A DNA stretch of 64,000 nt from Haloarchaeobius iranensis. Lineage in GTDB: Archaea; Halobacteriota; Halobacteria; Halobacteriales; Natrialbaceae. Shown here one piece after another: positions 1-7,972 of the stretch. The stretch spans positions 62,001-126,000 of the forward strand of contig NZ_FNIA01000009.1 of NCBI RefSeq assembly GCF_900103505.1. Direction: 5' to 3'. Position 1 is the stretch's first letter; every line of letters begins with the position of its first letter. The notes under the pieces are model-generated. The model saw only the letters and a program-made list of their open reading frames with translations, was not told where the DNA came from and did no database searches. Position numbers and translations under genes: made by a program.

Positions 1-305
1 TGCGCGTGCCCGGCGGCGACATCTCGGACGTCCCCGAAGGTGCGATCCTCGCGCTCGACCCCGGCTTCGAGGGCGAGTTCGAGGGCGACGTGACCCGCAT
101 CGGCGGCATCGTCGACGCACGGCCCGGCATGACGGGGTATCCCGCGATGGTCGCCCGGGAGGTGGACGTGCCCATGGTCAGCGGCGCGAACCTCGGGGAC
201 GCCGCCGACGGCACGACCGTCACGCTCGACGCCGACCGGGGCGTCGTCTACGACGGCGAGATAGGGCGGCGCGAGGACGCGGGCTCCCGACCCACCGGGG
301 TTTAG
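1..305 (+). CDS. pyk: Pyruvate kinase, C-terminal fragment (5' truncated by window)
   Basis: The reading frame is open from the first bases and stops with TAG at 303-305, so only about the last 100 residues are visible. They form a PEP-utilising-enzyme mobile (swivelling) domain: a GGDISDVPEGAI start, then GGIVDARPGMTGYPAMVARE, then an acidic strand ending VVYDGEI. Haloarchaeal pyruvate kinases carry such a domain after the catalytic barrel, and the position occupied by a phospho-histidine in PEP synthases is Tyr here (GYPAM), which argues against a PEP synthase. The enzyme would convert PEP and ADP to pyruvate and ATP in lower glycolysis. A different protein with the same terminal domain cannot be excluded because the catalytic part lies outside the window. 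Confidence 0.6.
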   Translation, partial: RVPGGDISDVPEGAILALDPGFEGEFEGDVTRIGGIVDARPGMTGYPAMVAREVDVPMVSGANLGDAADGTTVTLDADRGVVYDGEIGRREDAGSRPTGV

Positions 306-329
306 TAGCCGCATCACCTAGCGGGAGCC

Positions 330-650
330 ATGGAGGACGAATCGACACGGGCCGACCCCGAGGCCGACACCGGCACGTCGCGCACCGCTCAGTCGGCGGC
401 TGCGGACGACGAAGCCGACGGCCCCGCCACCGCGGACGACGAGTTCGAGTGGGTCGACGACGGCGACTGGGACCCGCCGAACGTCGAGCAGCGCGCGAGC
501 GACGACGCACAGGCCGTCTCGGTCGGCTACGTCGACATGGACGAGATTATCGAACCCGGCGACGTGGCCCTCGAGAACGCGGTGTTCGTCGCCATCGGCG
601 TGCTCGGGAGCATCGCCCTGCTGTTCTACATCGTGCAGCTCGCGGGCTGA
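330..650 (+). CDS. Small acidic single-span membrane protein, unknown function
   Basis: The 106-residue product has a very acidic, low-complexity first half and one C-terminal membrane span (about residues 83-105, ending FYIVQLAG). It fits a haloarchaeal family of unknown function (I believe DUF7312, from memory). A TTTAG element at 301-305 lies about 27 nt before the ATG, consistent with a leaderless transcript. It sits between pyruvate kinase and nfeD, both on the same strand. No catalytic motif is visible. The topology suggests a soluble acidic tail anchored in the membrane. Confidence 0.6.
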   Translation: MEDESTRADPEADTGTSRTAQSAAADDEADGPATADDEFEWVDDGDWDPPNVEQRASDDAQAVSVGYVDMDEIIEPGDVALENAVFVAIGVLGSIALLFYIVQLAG

Positions 651-704
651 CGCCAGCCACCGGGGCTGCGAAATGTTAATCGGTCGCGGCTCCTAACTCC
701 GACC

Positions 705-1277
705 ATGGCACCGCTACTCGACGTCGACTTGCTCCCGTTCCTGCTGTTTCTGGCCGGCACGGGGCTGATGATACTGGAGGCGCTCGCCCCGGGCGCGCAC
801 TTCATAGTCATCGGCGTCGCCCTGTTCGTCGCGGGGCTGGTCGGGATGCTGTTCTCGCCGCTCGGCACCGCGCCGGCGATGGCGATAATGGTCCTCGTCG
901 TCGGACTCGCGACCCTCTGGGTGTACCGGGAGTTCGACTTCTACGGCGGGAAGGGCAGCGGGCAGACCAGTAGCTCCGACGACCTGCGCGGGAACCGCGC
1001 GACGGTGACAGAGACGGTCACCGCGACCGACGGGCAGGTCCGTATCGTCGAGGGTGGCGGCTTCAACCCGAACTACAGCGCTCGGACGGAGTTCGGCGAG
1101 ATATCCGAGGGGACCGAGGTCATCGTGACGGACCCCGGCGGCGGCAACGTCCTCACCGTGGCACCGACCGACCGGGAGGACGAGATAGACCGGGAACTCC
1201 GCCGCGAGCGGGAACGCCGGGACCACGAGGCCGCGACGGACCCCGACGGCGAGAACGAGGACGTCGAACCGGCGTGA
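705..1277 (+). CDS. NfeD-like membrane protein
   Basis: The 190-residue protein has two to three N-terminal membrane spans (about residues 8-75, including a GTGLMILEALAPG segment typical of NfeD) and then a soluble beta-rich domain (about 95-165) like the OB-fold of NfeD proteins, ending in a charged tail. NfeD proteins are usually encoded beside a stomatin/SPFH protein and are thought to work with it in membrane microdomain organisation. Here the SPFH gene follows about 90 nt downstream on the same strand, which supports the call. A TGTTAATC element about 28 nt before the ATG suggests a leaderless start. It lacks the N-terminal ClpP-like protease domain of long NfeD proteins. Confidence 0.8.
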   Translation: MAPLLDVDLLPFLLFLAGTGLMILEALAPGAHFIVIGVALFVAGLVGMLFSPLGTAPAMAIMVLVVGLATLWVYREFDFYGGKGSGQTSSSDDLRGNRATVTETVTATDGQVRIVEGGGFNPNYSARTEFGEISEGTEVIVTDPGGGNVLTVAPTDREDEIDRELRRERERRDHEAATDPDGENEDVEPA

Positions 1278-1340
1278 CCGGGCAGTGGGGCTAACCGGGC
1301 TGATTCCCCACGACGTATCGGATGGATTACAAACGGGAAG

Positions 1341-1348
1341 GCTTTTGT
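1341..1348 (+). promoter_or_regulatory. TATA-like box for the SPFH gene
   Basis: GCTTTTGT lies about 27 nt before ATG 1371. It supports a leaderless transcript starting at or beside that ATG. Confidence 0.4.
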
Positions 1349-1370
1349 CAGTCTCGCCGTGACTTTAATT

Positions 1371-2540
1371 ATGGAACCGACTCCGCTCCAGACACTCCCG
1401 GCGCTTGGGTTCGTCTTCGCGATTATCGGGATTCTGATAATCGTCGCCCTGGCGTCGGCGGTCAAGATCGTCCAGCCGACTGAGAAGCGGACACTCACCG
1501 TCCTCGGGCAGTACCGCGGACTGCTCGAACCGGGCATCCACTTCGTCCCGCCCTTCGTCTCCAGTACGGTGAGCTTCGACATGCGGACACAGACGCTCGA
1601 CGTACCGCCGCAGGAGGCCATCACCCGCGACAACTCGCCGGTCGTCGCGGACGCCGTGGTCTACATCCGCGTCATGGACGCGGGCAAGGCGTTCCTCGAG
1701 GTCGAGGACTACAAGAACGCCGTCGAGAACCTCGCCCAGACCACCCTCCGCGCGGTCATCGGCGACATGGAGCTCGACGACACGCTGAACAAGCGGCAGG
1801 AGATCAACGCCCGCATCCGCGAGGAGCTCGACGAGCCGACCGACGAGTGGGGCGTCCGGGTCGAGAGCGTGGAGGTCCGCGAGGTCAACCCCTCGAAGGA
1901 CGTCCAGCAGGCGATGGAGCAGCAGACCTCCGCCGAGCGCCGTCGCCGTGCCATGATCCTCGAGGCACAGGGTGAACGGCGCAGTGCGGTCGAGAAGGCA
2001 GAGGGTGACAAGCAGTCCGAGATCATCCGCGCACAGGGGCAGAAGCAGAGCCAGATCCTCGAGGCGCAGGGTGACGCCATCTCGACGGTGCTGCGTGCGA
2101 AGTCCGCCGAGTCGATGGGCGAGCGTGCGGTCATCGACAAGGGCCTGGAGGCGCTGGAGCACATCGGGACCAGCGAGTCCACGACGTTCGTGCTGCCCCA
2201 GGAGCTGTCGTCGATGCTCGGCCGCTACGGCAAGCACCTCACGGGCAGCGACATCAAGCAGAGCGAGAGCGACCTCTCGAGCCAGGACTTCGACGCCGAG
2301 ACCCGCGAGATGCTCGGGCTCGACGACATCGAGGAGATCATCGGCCAGATCGACGAGGAGGCCGAGATGGACGTCGAGAAGATGGAACAGCAGGCAGAGG
2401 CCGTCAAGCAGGGACAGGACCCGCGCCAAATCAAGAGCTCCGACGAGGTCATCGACGAGGCCGACGACGAGTTCACCGGCGGCGACTACGACGTCGAACA
2501 GGACATGGGCGACGACGAGGAGCTGACCGAGACGGAGTAG
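1371..2540 (+). CDS. SPFH/stomatin-prohibitin family membrane protein
   Basis: The 389-residue protein has one N-terminal membrane span (about 10-35), an SPFH/band-7 domain (about 38-215, containing YRGLLEPGIHFVPPF and a DMRTQTLDVPPQEA strand), a charged coiled coil rich in A/E/Q/K (about 200-260), and an acidic C-terminal tail. Stomatin-like proteins oligomerise on the inner face of the membrane and are usually paired with NfeD, as here. I chose ATG 1371 rather than the in-frame GTG at 1359 because a GCTTTTGT box at 1341-1348 then lies at the normal distance for a leaderless transcript. The acidic tail of about 100 residues is long for the family, but acidic tails are common in haloarchaea. 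Confidence 0.85.
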   Translation: MEPTPLQTLPALGFVFAIIGILIIVALASAVKIVQPTEKRTLTVLGQYRGLLEPGIHFVPPFVSSTVSFDMRTQTLDVPPQEAITRDNSPVVADAVVYIRVMDAGKAFLEVEDYKNAVENLAQTTLRAVIGDMELDDTLNKRQEINARIREELDEPTDEWGVRVESVEVREVNPSKDVQQAMEQQTSAERRRRAMILEAQGERRSAVEKAEGDKQSEIIRAQGQKQSQILEAQGDAISTVLRAKSAESMGERAVIDKGLEALEHIGTSESTTFVLPQELSSMLGRYGKHLTGSDIKQSESDLSSQDFDAETREMLGLDDIEEIIGQIDEEAEMDVEKMEQQAEAVKQGQDPRQIKSSDEVIDEADDEFTGGDYDVEQDMGDDEELTETE

Positions 2541-2601
2541 CCGACCCACTCCTGACAAGCGAAGCGGTTTTATCGCTGGAGAAAGTATCGAATATTAGTA
2601 T

Positions 2602-3219
2602 ATGGGGGACTCCAGCGACGTCGACGAGCGCAAACGGGCCACGCTCAAGCGGTTCGCCGCGGTCGGGGCGGCCAGCCCGTTCGCCCGGTTCGCCGACGTC
2701 GACTCGCCTGACACCGGCGAGAACGAGGTGCGCGACGCCATCACCGGCTACCTCACCGCCACCCCCGGCGCACACTTCTCGAAGCTCCGCGACGACCTCA
2801 AGCTCGGCACCGGCGAGACCCAGCACCACCTCCGCCGCCTCGCCGACGACGGGAGCGTCGAGGTGTACCGCGACGGCGACTACAAGCGGCTCTACCCCGC
2901 GGGTCGGTTCACCGACTTCGAGAAGCGAGCGCTCGGCTACCTGCGCCGCGAGACGCCGCGCGGGATGCTGGTCGAACTGCTCCGGACGCCGGAGGCGACG
3001 GGCAGTCACCTCGCGGACGTCCTTGACGTCTCCCGGCCGACGGTCAGCAAGTACGCGGGCGAACTCGACGACGCGGGTCTCCTCTCGCGCGAGCAGGGGT
3101 ACCGGGTCGAACGCCCCGAGACGGTGCTGATGCTCGTCGTGAGGTACGCGGACTCGTTCGACGAAAACGCAGCGGGTCTGGCGGCGGAGGCGGACTCGCT
3201 GGTCCGCTTCGACGGCTGA
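2602..3219 (+). CDS. Winged-helix transcriptional regulator with two HTH domains
   Basis: The 205-residue protein has two wHTH units. The first (about residues 45-100) contains the motif GETQHHLRRLADDGSVEVYRD, typical of archaeal ArsR/MarR-like regulators; the second (about 110-175) contains DVLDVSRPTVSKYAGELDD followed by a wing. No ligand domain or metal site is obvious, and the N-terminal 40 residues are variable. A GGTTTTATC element at 2569-2577 is about 28 nt before the ATG. It is monocistronic by spacing, following the SPFH gene by about 60 nt. Targets cannot be read from the sequence. Confidence 0.75.
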   Translation: MGDSSDVDERKRATLKRFAAVGAASPFARFADVDSPDTGENEVRDAITGYLTATPGAHFSKLRDDLKLGTGETQHHLRRLADDGSVEVYRDGDYKRLYPAGRFTDFEKRALGYLRRETPRGMLVELLRTPEATGSHLADVLDVSRPTVSKYAGELDDAGLLSREQGYRVERPETVLMLVVRYADSFDENAAGLAAEADSLVRFDG

Positions 3220-3681
3220 CTACGCGACGGTCGGCGTCGGCAGCGTCTCGCCGACCGGATGGTCGGTGTCCTCGTCGAGTGCCGACAGGTACGAGCGCAC
3301 GCTGACGTGGTCCGACTCGCCGCGACAGCAGGGCAGCACGGCGACGATGTCGTCGCTTCGGCGGGCCACGGTACAGACGAGTGGCGTGACGAGCGTCTCC
3401 ACGTGGTCGCCGGTGATGGCGTTGTCCTCGATGCGGTGGGAGAACGCTGGCTCGAGCGTGACCCCCGCACGCTCTGCCCACTCCTCGAACTCCCGGTACT
3501 GGGTCGTCACTTCGTTGGGTACGGTCACGTCGACCGCGCTCGGCCAGGTGTGGAACTCGTAGCCCGCGACGATTCCGCGGTCGACGAGCTCTTCGACAGT
3601 CTCGATTGCGTGTTCTCTCGGCCCGGTGACCGACGTGTGCGCCCTGACGTACACGTCGATAGTGAGCGGTGCTGTTTCCAT
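3220..3681 (-). CDS. Haloarchaeal small HTH-associated protein of unknown function
   Basis: The 153-residue product starts METAPLTIDVYVRAHT. It matches, from memory, a haloarchaeal family (often named HTH domain-containing protein) that shares a VELYVRS-like first strand, an EFxxWAERxGVxLEPAF segment, a TG-xx-Y/HVETLVxPL strand and a VLPCC/YPC strand near the C-terminus. The family is common and its function is unknown. An upstream in-frame ATG at 3702 exists, but a minus-strand TATA element at 3711-3720 puts the transcript start near 3689, which favours ATG 3681. It is convergent with and directly abuts the winged-helix gene. Confidence 0.65.
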   Translation of the reverse strand: METAPLTIDVYVRAHTSVTGPREHAIETVEELVDRGIVAGYEFHTWPSAVDVTVPNEVTTQYREFEEWAERAGVTLEPAFSHRIEDNAITGDHVETLVTPLVCTVARRSDDIVAVLPCCRGESDHVSVRSYLSALDEDTDHPVGETLPTPTVA

Positions 3682-3710
3682 AACTCCCGAACTGTATAAC
3701 ATTATCTTTG

Positions 3711-3720
3711 GTTATAATTC
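3711..3720 (-). promoter_or_regulatory. TATA-like box for the 3220-3681 gene
   Basis: On the minus strand this reads GAATTATAAC. The expected transcript start is about 25 nt further on, near 3689, leaving a leader of under 10 nt before ATG 3681. This decides between the two in-frame ATGs. Confidence 0.5.
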
Positions 3721-3871
3721 TGTGTGCTCGCGGCACACTCAGCCGGAGCTACCGGTTCGCGGGGGAGTCACGGCGTGACTGGGGGACCACGCCGCTCTCG
3801 AACGTTATCTGCCGCGGACCCATCAGGGGGCCGCGACGAAAGATGACAGACGGTTGGGATTGCGAGCCGAG

Positions 3872-4111
3872 TCAGGCCGTGACCTTCCAGGTCGTCGAGG
3901 AGGAGTAGCCCCACTTCTCGACGTCCACGTCGAACTCGCCGCGCTGAATGGCGGTCATGTTCGTGCCGACCTCCTTCGCGGTCATCTCGAGGTCGTCACC
4001 GATGAGTCGGGACTTGAAGTAGGTCTTCGTCTGCGCCTTTTCGCGGAGGTACTCCAGGATCCGGTGCTGCTTGGTCGAGAGGTCGGTCGTCGCGGCCGTG
4101 CTCGTGCTCAT
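3872..4111 (-). CDS. Small winged-helix-like protein (DUF7123-type)
   Basis: The 79-residue protein contains a short HTH/winged-helix-like fold: STKQHRILEYLREKAQ helix, a SRLIGDDLEMTAKEVGTNM turn and recognition-helix region, and a WGYSSSTTWKV wing-like strand. I recognise it as a conserved haloarchaeal small protein, probably the family called DUF7123. It has no extra domains, so it may act as a small DNA-binding or adaptor protein. It is transcribed away from the aglD-like gene across an unusual 190-nt intergenic region with repeated motifs. Confidence 0.65.
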   Translation of the reverse strand: MSTSTAATTDLSTKQHRILEYLREKAQTKTYFKSRLIGDDLEMTAKEVGTNMTAIQRGEFDVDVEKWGYSSSTTWKVTA

Positions 4112-4145
4112 ACATCCTCGTATGCGAACGACCGTCTTAGGGGGT

Positions 4146-4242
4146 TTGGTACGCCCAGTTAATCGGCCGCCGTCGGGCGATTTTCGACCGTAAAGTCGCC
4201 GGAACGAACCGCACTCGACCCCCGGTTGGTACGGGTGGTTAA
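4146..4242. repeat. Duplicated motif TTGGTACG-N4-GTTAA, 80 bp apart
   Basis: TTGGTACGCCCAGTTAA (4146-4162) and TTGGTACGGGTGGTTAA (4226-4242) share 13 fixed positions and are offset by exactly 80 bp. They lie between the divergent DUF7123-like and aglD-like genes and may be paired protein-binding sites. Confidence 0.45.
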
Positions 4243-4260
4243 CGTCCCGGGAACGGGACG
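4243..4260 (+). promoter_or_regulatory. Hairpin with GGAA loop before aglD-like gene
   Basis: CGTCCCG (4243-4249), loop GGAA, CGGGACG (4254-4260): a perfect 7-bp inverted repeat about 40 nt before the ATG. It sits just upstream of the probable TATA element (GTTCTTA, about 4270), so it is more likely a DNA operator than an RNA element. Confidence 0.4.
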
Positions 4261-4301
4261 GTTCAGAAAGTTCTTACCGACGGCTCGCCGAGAAACGGCC
4301 A

Positions 4302-6140
4302 ATGAGCGAGGAGTCGGTCTCGGTGAGCGTCGTCCTCCCGGCCTACAACGAAGCCGCGACCATCAGGACGACCGTCGAGACCACGCTTGCGACCCTCTCG
4401 GCGTTCCTCTCTGACGACGAGTTCGAGGTCATCGTCGCGGAGGACGGCTGCGAGGACCGTACACCCGAGATCGCCGACGAGATGGCCGCCGAGGACGACC
4501 GGGTGCGACACTTCCACGCAGACGAGCGGCTCGGCCGCGGCGGCGCACTCGAACGCGCGTTCCGTGCGAGCCACGGTGACACACTCGTCTACTTCGACAC
4601 CGACCTCGCGACGGATATGCGTCACCTCGAGGAGCTAGTCGAGAGCGTCCGCACCGAAGGGTACGACGTCGTCACCGGCTCGCGCTGGATGGCCGGGAAC
4701 GTCGCCGACCGCCCCGCGAAACGCGGCGTCCCGAGCCGCGTCTACAACGGGCTGGCGCGGCTGTTCCTCCGGTCGGACCTGCGCGACCACCAGTGCGGGT
4801 TCAAGGCGTTCGACCGGGCGGCGCTCTTTGCCCTGCTGGACGACGTGCAGGACCGGCACTGGTTCTGGGACACCGAGGTGCTCGTCAAGGCACAGCGTCG
4901 CGGCTTCCGCGTGAAGGAGTTCGCGGTGGACTGGGAGCCGAAGGGCGACACGAAGGTCGACCTGGTGCGGGACGTGTTCGGGATGGGCAGCCAGATACTC
5001 CGGACGTGGTGGGAGCTGTCGGTCTCGCCACGGGTCAACCGGCGGGTCGGCATCGTCGCCGGCACGCTGCTGACGTTCGTCGCGGTCTTTCTCATGGTGT
5101 TCCACTACCTCGAGCCCGACAAGGTCTGGTCTAACCTCCAGGCGGCCGACCTCACACTCGTCGGCGTCGCTGCCGCCATCTACGTCGTCTCGTGGCCGCT
5201 GCGCGGGCTGCGGTACCGGGACATACTGGAGGAGATTGGGTTCGAGTCACGCGTCGGCTTCCTCACGGGTGCCATCTTCATCAGCCAGACGGGCAACCTC
5301 GTGTTCCCGGCCCGTCTGGGCGACGGCGTCCGGGCGTACGTGATGAAGGCCCGGCGCGACGTGCCGTACTCCTCCGGCTTCGCGTCGCTGGCGGTCGAAC
5401 GCGTCTTCGACCTGCTCACCATCACGGTGCTCGCAGGGTCGGTGATGATCGCACTCGTCGTCAGCGGTGACGCGAGCCAGGTCGCCAGCGCGCTCGCCGG
5501 CGAGACGGTCGGGCCGCGCTACGAGTCCGCCGCCCGGTACGCGAGCTACGTCGCCGCGTTCGTCGGGACCGCAGCGGTGGTCGCCGTCGTCGCCATCGTC
5601 GCCTCTGCGCGGTCGGACCGGAACCTCGTGCGGCCGGTCGTCGACCGCCTCAGCGACGACTCCTACGCGATGGAGGTCGTCGCGGTGGTCGAGGGCTTCG
5701 TCGGTGACGTCCAGACCGTCGCGGGCTCCCGGCGCTCGTTCGCGATCGTCGGCGGCTCGAGCCTGCTCGTCTGGACGCTCGACGTGGTGACCGGCATCGT
5801 CGTGATGCTCGCTGTCGGCATCCAACTGCCCGTGGCGACGCTCGTCGCCATCGGCTTCTTCGCGGTCAGCGTCGGCAACCTCGCGAAGGTGCTCCCGCTC
5901 TCGCCCGGCGGCGTCGGGCTGTACGAGGGCGCGTTCACGGCGCTCGTCGTCGGGCTCGCGCCGGGCATCACCGTCGAGCTCGCGCTGACGGCCGCCATCG
6001 TCGACCACGCGGTGAAGAACGTCGTCACCGTGGTCGGCGGACTCGGTTCGATGCTCGCGCTGAACGTCTCGCTCACCGAGGCCGTCGAGGAGAGCACGGA
6101 GGCCCGGGAGGGCGGCGAGGCCGTCCCGACCGAGTCCTAG
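4302..6140 (+). CDS. aglD: AglD-like dolichol-phosphate glycosyltransferase fused to flippase-like membrane domain
   Basis: The 612-residue protein has two parts. Residues 1-235 are a GT2 (GT-A fold) glycosyltransferase: VVLPAYNEAATI at the start, a VIVAEDGCEDRT nucleotide-binding strand, DTD metal-binding triad at 99-101, and an RDHQCGFKAFDR acceptor-site segment. Residues about 250-600 hold eight or more membrane spans of the lysylphosphatidylglycerol-synthase/flippase-like (UPF0104) type, including LPLSPGGVGLYEGAF. This architecture is that of Haloferax AglD, which charges dolichol phosphate with the last sugar for S-layer N-glycosylation. Orthology rather than mere family membership is likely but not certain, because haloarchaea often have several copies. 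It overlaps the next, convergent gene by 4 nt. Confidence 0.75.
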   Translation: MSEESVSVSVVLPAYNEAATIRTTVETTLATLSAFLSDDEFEVIVAEDGCEDRTPEIADEMAAEDDRVRHFHADERLGRGGALERAFRASHGDTLVYFDTDLATDMRHLEELVESVRTEGYDVVTGSRWMAGNVADRPAKRGVPSRVYNGLARLFLRSDLRDHQCGFKAFDRAALFALLDDVQDRHWFWDTEVLVKAQRRGFRVKEFAVDWEPKGDTKVDLVRDVFGMGSQILRTWWELSVSPRVNRRVGIVAGTLLTFVAVFLMVFHYLEPDKVWSNLQAADLTLVGVAAAIYVVSWPLRGLRYRDILEEIGFESRVGFLTGAIFISQTGNLVFPARLGDGVRAYVMKARRDVPYSSGFASLAVERVFDLLTITVLAGSVMIALVVSGDASQVASALAGETVGPRYESAARYASYVAAFVGTAAVVAVVAIVASARSDRNLVRPVVDRLSDDSYAMEVVAVVEGFVGDVQTVAGSRRSFAIVGGSSLLVWTLDVVTGIVVMLAVGIQLPVATLVAIGFFAVSVGNLAKVLPLSPGGVGLYEGAFTALVVGLAPGITVELALTAAIVDHAVKNVVTVVGGLGSMLALNVSLTEAVEESTEAREGGEAVPTES

Positions 6141-6655
6141 TCGTCGTAGCTCGCGGTGACGAACGGGCCGAGCGCGCCTGCAACCGCCGACCGGAGTGCG
6201 TCCTCTCTGTCCACGGTTCCGCCGGTGAAGATGCCGATGGCGCCCTCGCCGCGGGCGACGCCCTCGCGGTCGAACGCGTCGTCCATCACCGGGCCCAGCT
6301 CCTCGCCCGCCCGGACCCGTTCGGTCACGCTGTCGGGCAGGCGAACGCTCGGGCCGGCGGCGAGCTCGACGCGCTCGCCGTCGGTGACGGCGGCCCACAT
6401 CACGAGGTAGAGGTCGTCGGTTCCCAGCGTGGCCACCCCGCCCTCGATGCCGACGCCGAGAGTGTAGCCGCCGGCCTCGTAGGCGCGGCGCGCGCGGTTC
6501 GACGCACCGGTTCTGGTCTCCGCCAGCCCGGTCGGCTGCTCGGCGACGCCGGAGTCGATCATCACCGCGTCGACGGTCGCTCCGGGGAGGTCGCCGATTG
6601 CCGCCTCGGTCGCCGCGACTTTCACCGGGTTCTCGCTGCCGACTGCGACTCGCAT
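6137..6655 (-). CDS. Inosine/xanthosine triphosphatase (YjjX family)
   Basis: The 172-residue protein begins MRVAVGSENPVKVAATEAAI, the typical phosphate-binding start of YjjX/NTPase proteins (xxGSxNPxKxxA), and has GLAETRTGASNRARRA and LGVGIEGGV motifs in the expected places. These enzymes hydrolyse ITP, XTP and related noncanonical nucleotides and keep them out of nucleic acids. Length is normal. It is convergent with the aglD-like gene with a 4-nt overlap and is divergent from tfb. Confidence 0.85.
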   Translation of the reverse strand: MRVAVGSENPVKVAATEAAIGDLPGATVDAVMIDSGVAEQPTGLAETRTGASNRARRAYEAGGYTLGVGIEGGVATLGTDDLYLVMWAAVTDGERVELAAGPSVRLPDSVTERVRAGEELGPVMDDAFDREGVARGEGAIGIFTGGTVDREDALRSAVAGALGPFVTASYDD

Positions 6656-6887
6656 ATCAACGCGTCACACTGCGAGCGGGATGTGTGTTGTCCTCTGCGG
6701 GCCGGAACGACAATATATGAATGTTATGATTTTTATTCACGAACCGCCGCTTCGGCCCACGAATCGAGAGGATACGAAAAGAGTTCCAAAATGTTTATAC
6801 GTGGGCACTACGACTCGTGTCTACAGTACCAGCGCTTCCGGTTTCTCCAGGTTGAACCCCTGGCCGGTAGCCTCCGCCTTCGCACCT

Positions 6888-7850
6888 ATGACGAACGCAC
6901 GAACCCGAACACGACCAGGAGACGAGGAACAGAGCGACGAACAGACCAAAGACAGCAGCCTCAGCTGTCCCGAATGCGGCGGCCAGGTCCTCAGCGAGGG
7001 GTCCGAGACCGTCTGCGGTGACTGCGGCCTCGTCGTCGAGGAGGACCAGGTCGACCGCGGCCCCGAGTGGCGCGCGTTCGACGCCCAGGAGAAGAACGAG
7101 AAGTCCCGCGTCGGCGCGCCGACGACGAACACGATGCACGACAAGGGCCTCTCGACGAACATCGACTGGCGGAACAAGGACGCCTACGGTAACTCGCTGG
7201 GCTCGCGCCAGCGCGAGAAGATGCAGCGCCTGCGCAAGTGGAACGAGCGCTTCCGCACCCGCGACAGCAAGGAACGCAACCTGAAGCAGGCTCTCGGCGA
7301 GATCGACCGGATGGCCAGCGCGCTCGGCCTGCCGGACAACGTCCGCGAGACGGCGTCGGTCATCTACCGCCGCGCGCTGAACGAGGACCTGCTCCCCGGT
7401 CGCTCCATCGAGGGCGTCGCGACGAGCTCCGTCTACGCCGCCGCGCGACAGGCGGGCGTCCCGCGCAGCCTCGACGAGATCAGCGACGTCTCCCGCGTCG
7501 AGAAGAACGAGGTCGCACGGACGTACCGCTACGTCGTCCGCGAGCTGGGGCTCGAGGTCCGGCCGGCCGACCCCGAGAGCTACGTCCCGCGCTTCGCGTC
7601 CGGGCTCGAGCTCTCCGACGAGGCCGAGCACCGCGCCCGCGCGCTGCTCCAGAACGCCAAGGAGAAGGGCGTCCACTCCGGCAAGTCGCCGGTCGGCCTC
7701 GCGGCCGCCGCCGTCTACGCCGCCTCCCTGCTCACGAACGAGAAGACGACGCAGGCCGCGGTCAGCGACGTAGCCGACATCTCCGAGGTCACCATCCGGA
7801 ATCGCTACCACGAGCTGCTCGAAGCCGAGGACAACCTCGGCCTCGTCTGA
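6888..7850 (+). CDS. tfb: Transcription initiation factor TFB
   Basis: The 320-residue protein has an N-terminal zinc ribbon (Cys 27, 30, 43, 46), a B-finger/linker (RGPEWRAFD, then a NIDWRNKDAYG reader-like segment), and two cyclin folds (about 115-210 and 215-315) ending HELLEAEDNLGLV. It recruits RNA polymerase to TBP-bound promoters and contacts the BRE. ATG 6888 gives the usual family length; the frame is open upstream to 6681, but those residues (starting MCVVLCG) do not resemble TFB. A TTTATACG element near 6794-6801 predicts a leader of about 65 nt, longer than most here. Haloarchaea have several TFB paralogues; which one this is cannot be told. Confidence 0.93.
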   Translation: MTNARTRTRPGDEEQSDEQTKDSSLSCPECGGQVLSEGSETVCGDCGLVVEEDQVDRGPEWRAFDAQEKNEKSRVGAPTTNTMHDKGLSTNIDWRNKDAYGNSLGSRQREKMQRLRKWNERFRTRDSKERNLKQALGEIDRMASALGLPDNVRETASVIYRRALNEDLLPGRSIEGVATSSVYAAARQAGVPRSLDEISDVSRVEKNEVARTYRYVVRELGLEVRPADPESYVPRFASGLELSDEAEHRARALLQNAKEKGVHSGKSPVGLAAAAVYAASLLTNEKTTQAAVSDVADISEVTIRNRYHELLEAEDNLGLV

Positions 7851-7972
7851 GCGGTCGGCACCACCGAGACGACATCGCAACGCGAGCCGAGATTCGTTCT
7901 CCGACGCGGAACGCATCCCGGAGTTGTGCCGCCACCGCGTAGGCTTTTGACGGTCGGCACGACAGTCAGTCC

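Noticed and set aside
1365-2558. 397-codon minus-strand frame opposite the SPFH gene
   Set aside because: Leu/Val/Arg-rich shadow without start context or family; typical of GC-rich antisense frames.
3708-3908. 66-codon plus-strand ORF
   Set aside because: Wrong composition, overlaps the promoter of the 3220-3681 gene and the end of the gene at 3872.
6681-6887. In-frame extension of TFB upstream of ATG 6888
   Set aside because: The 69 extra residues include Cys- and Tyr-rich text unlike TFB, and cover likely TATA elements.
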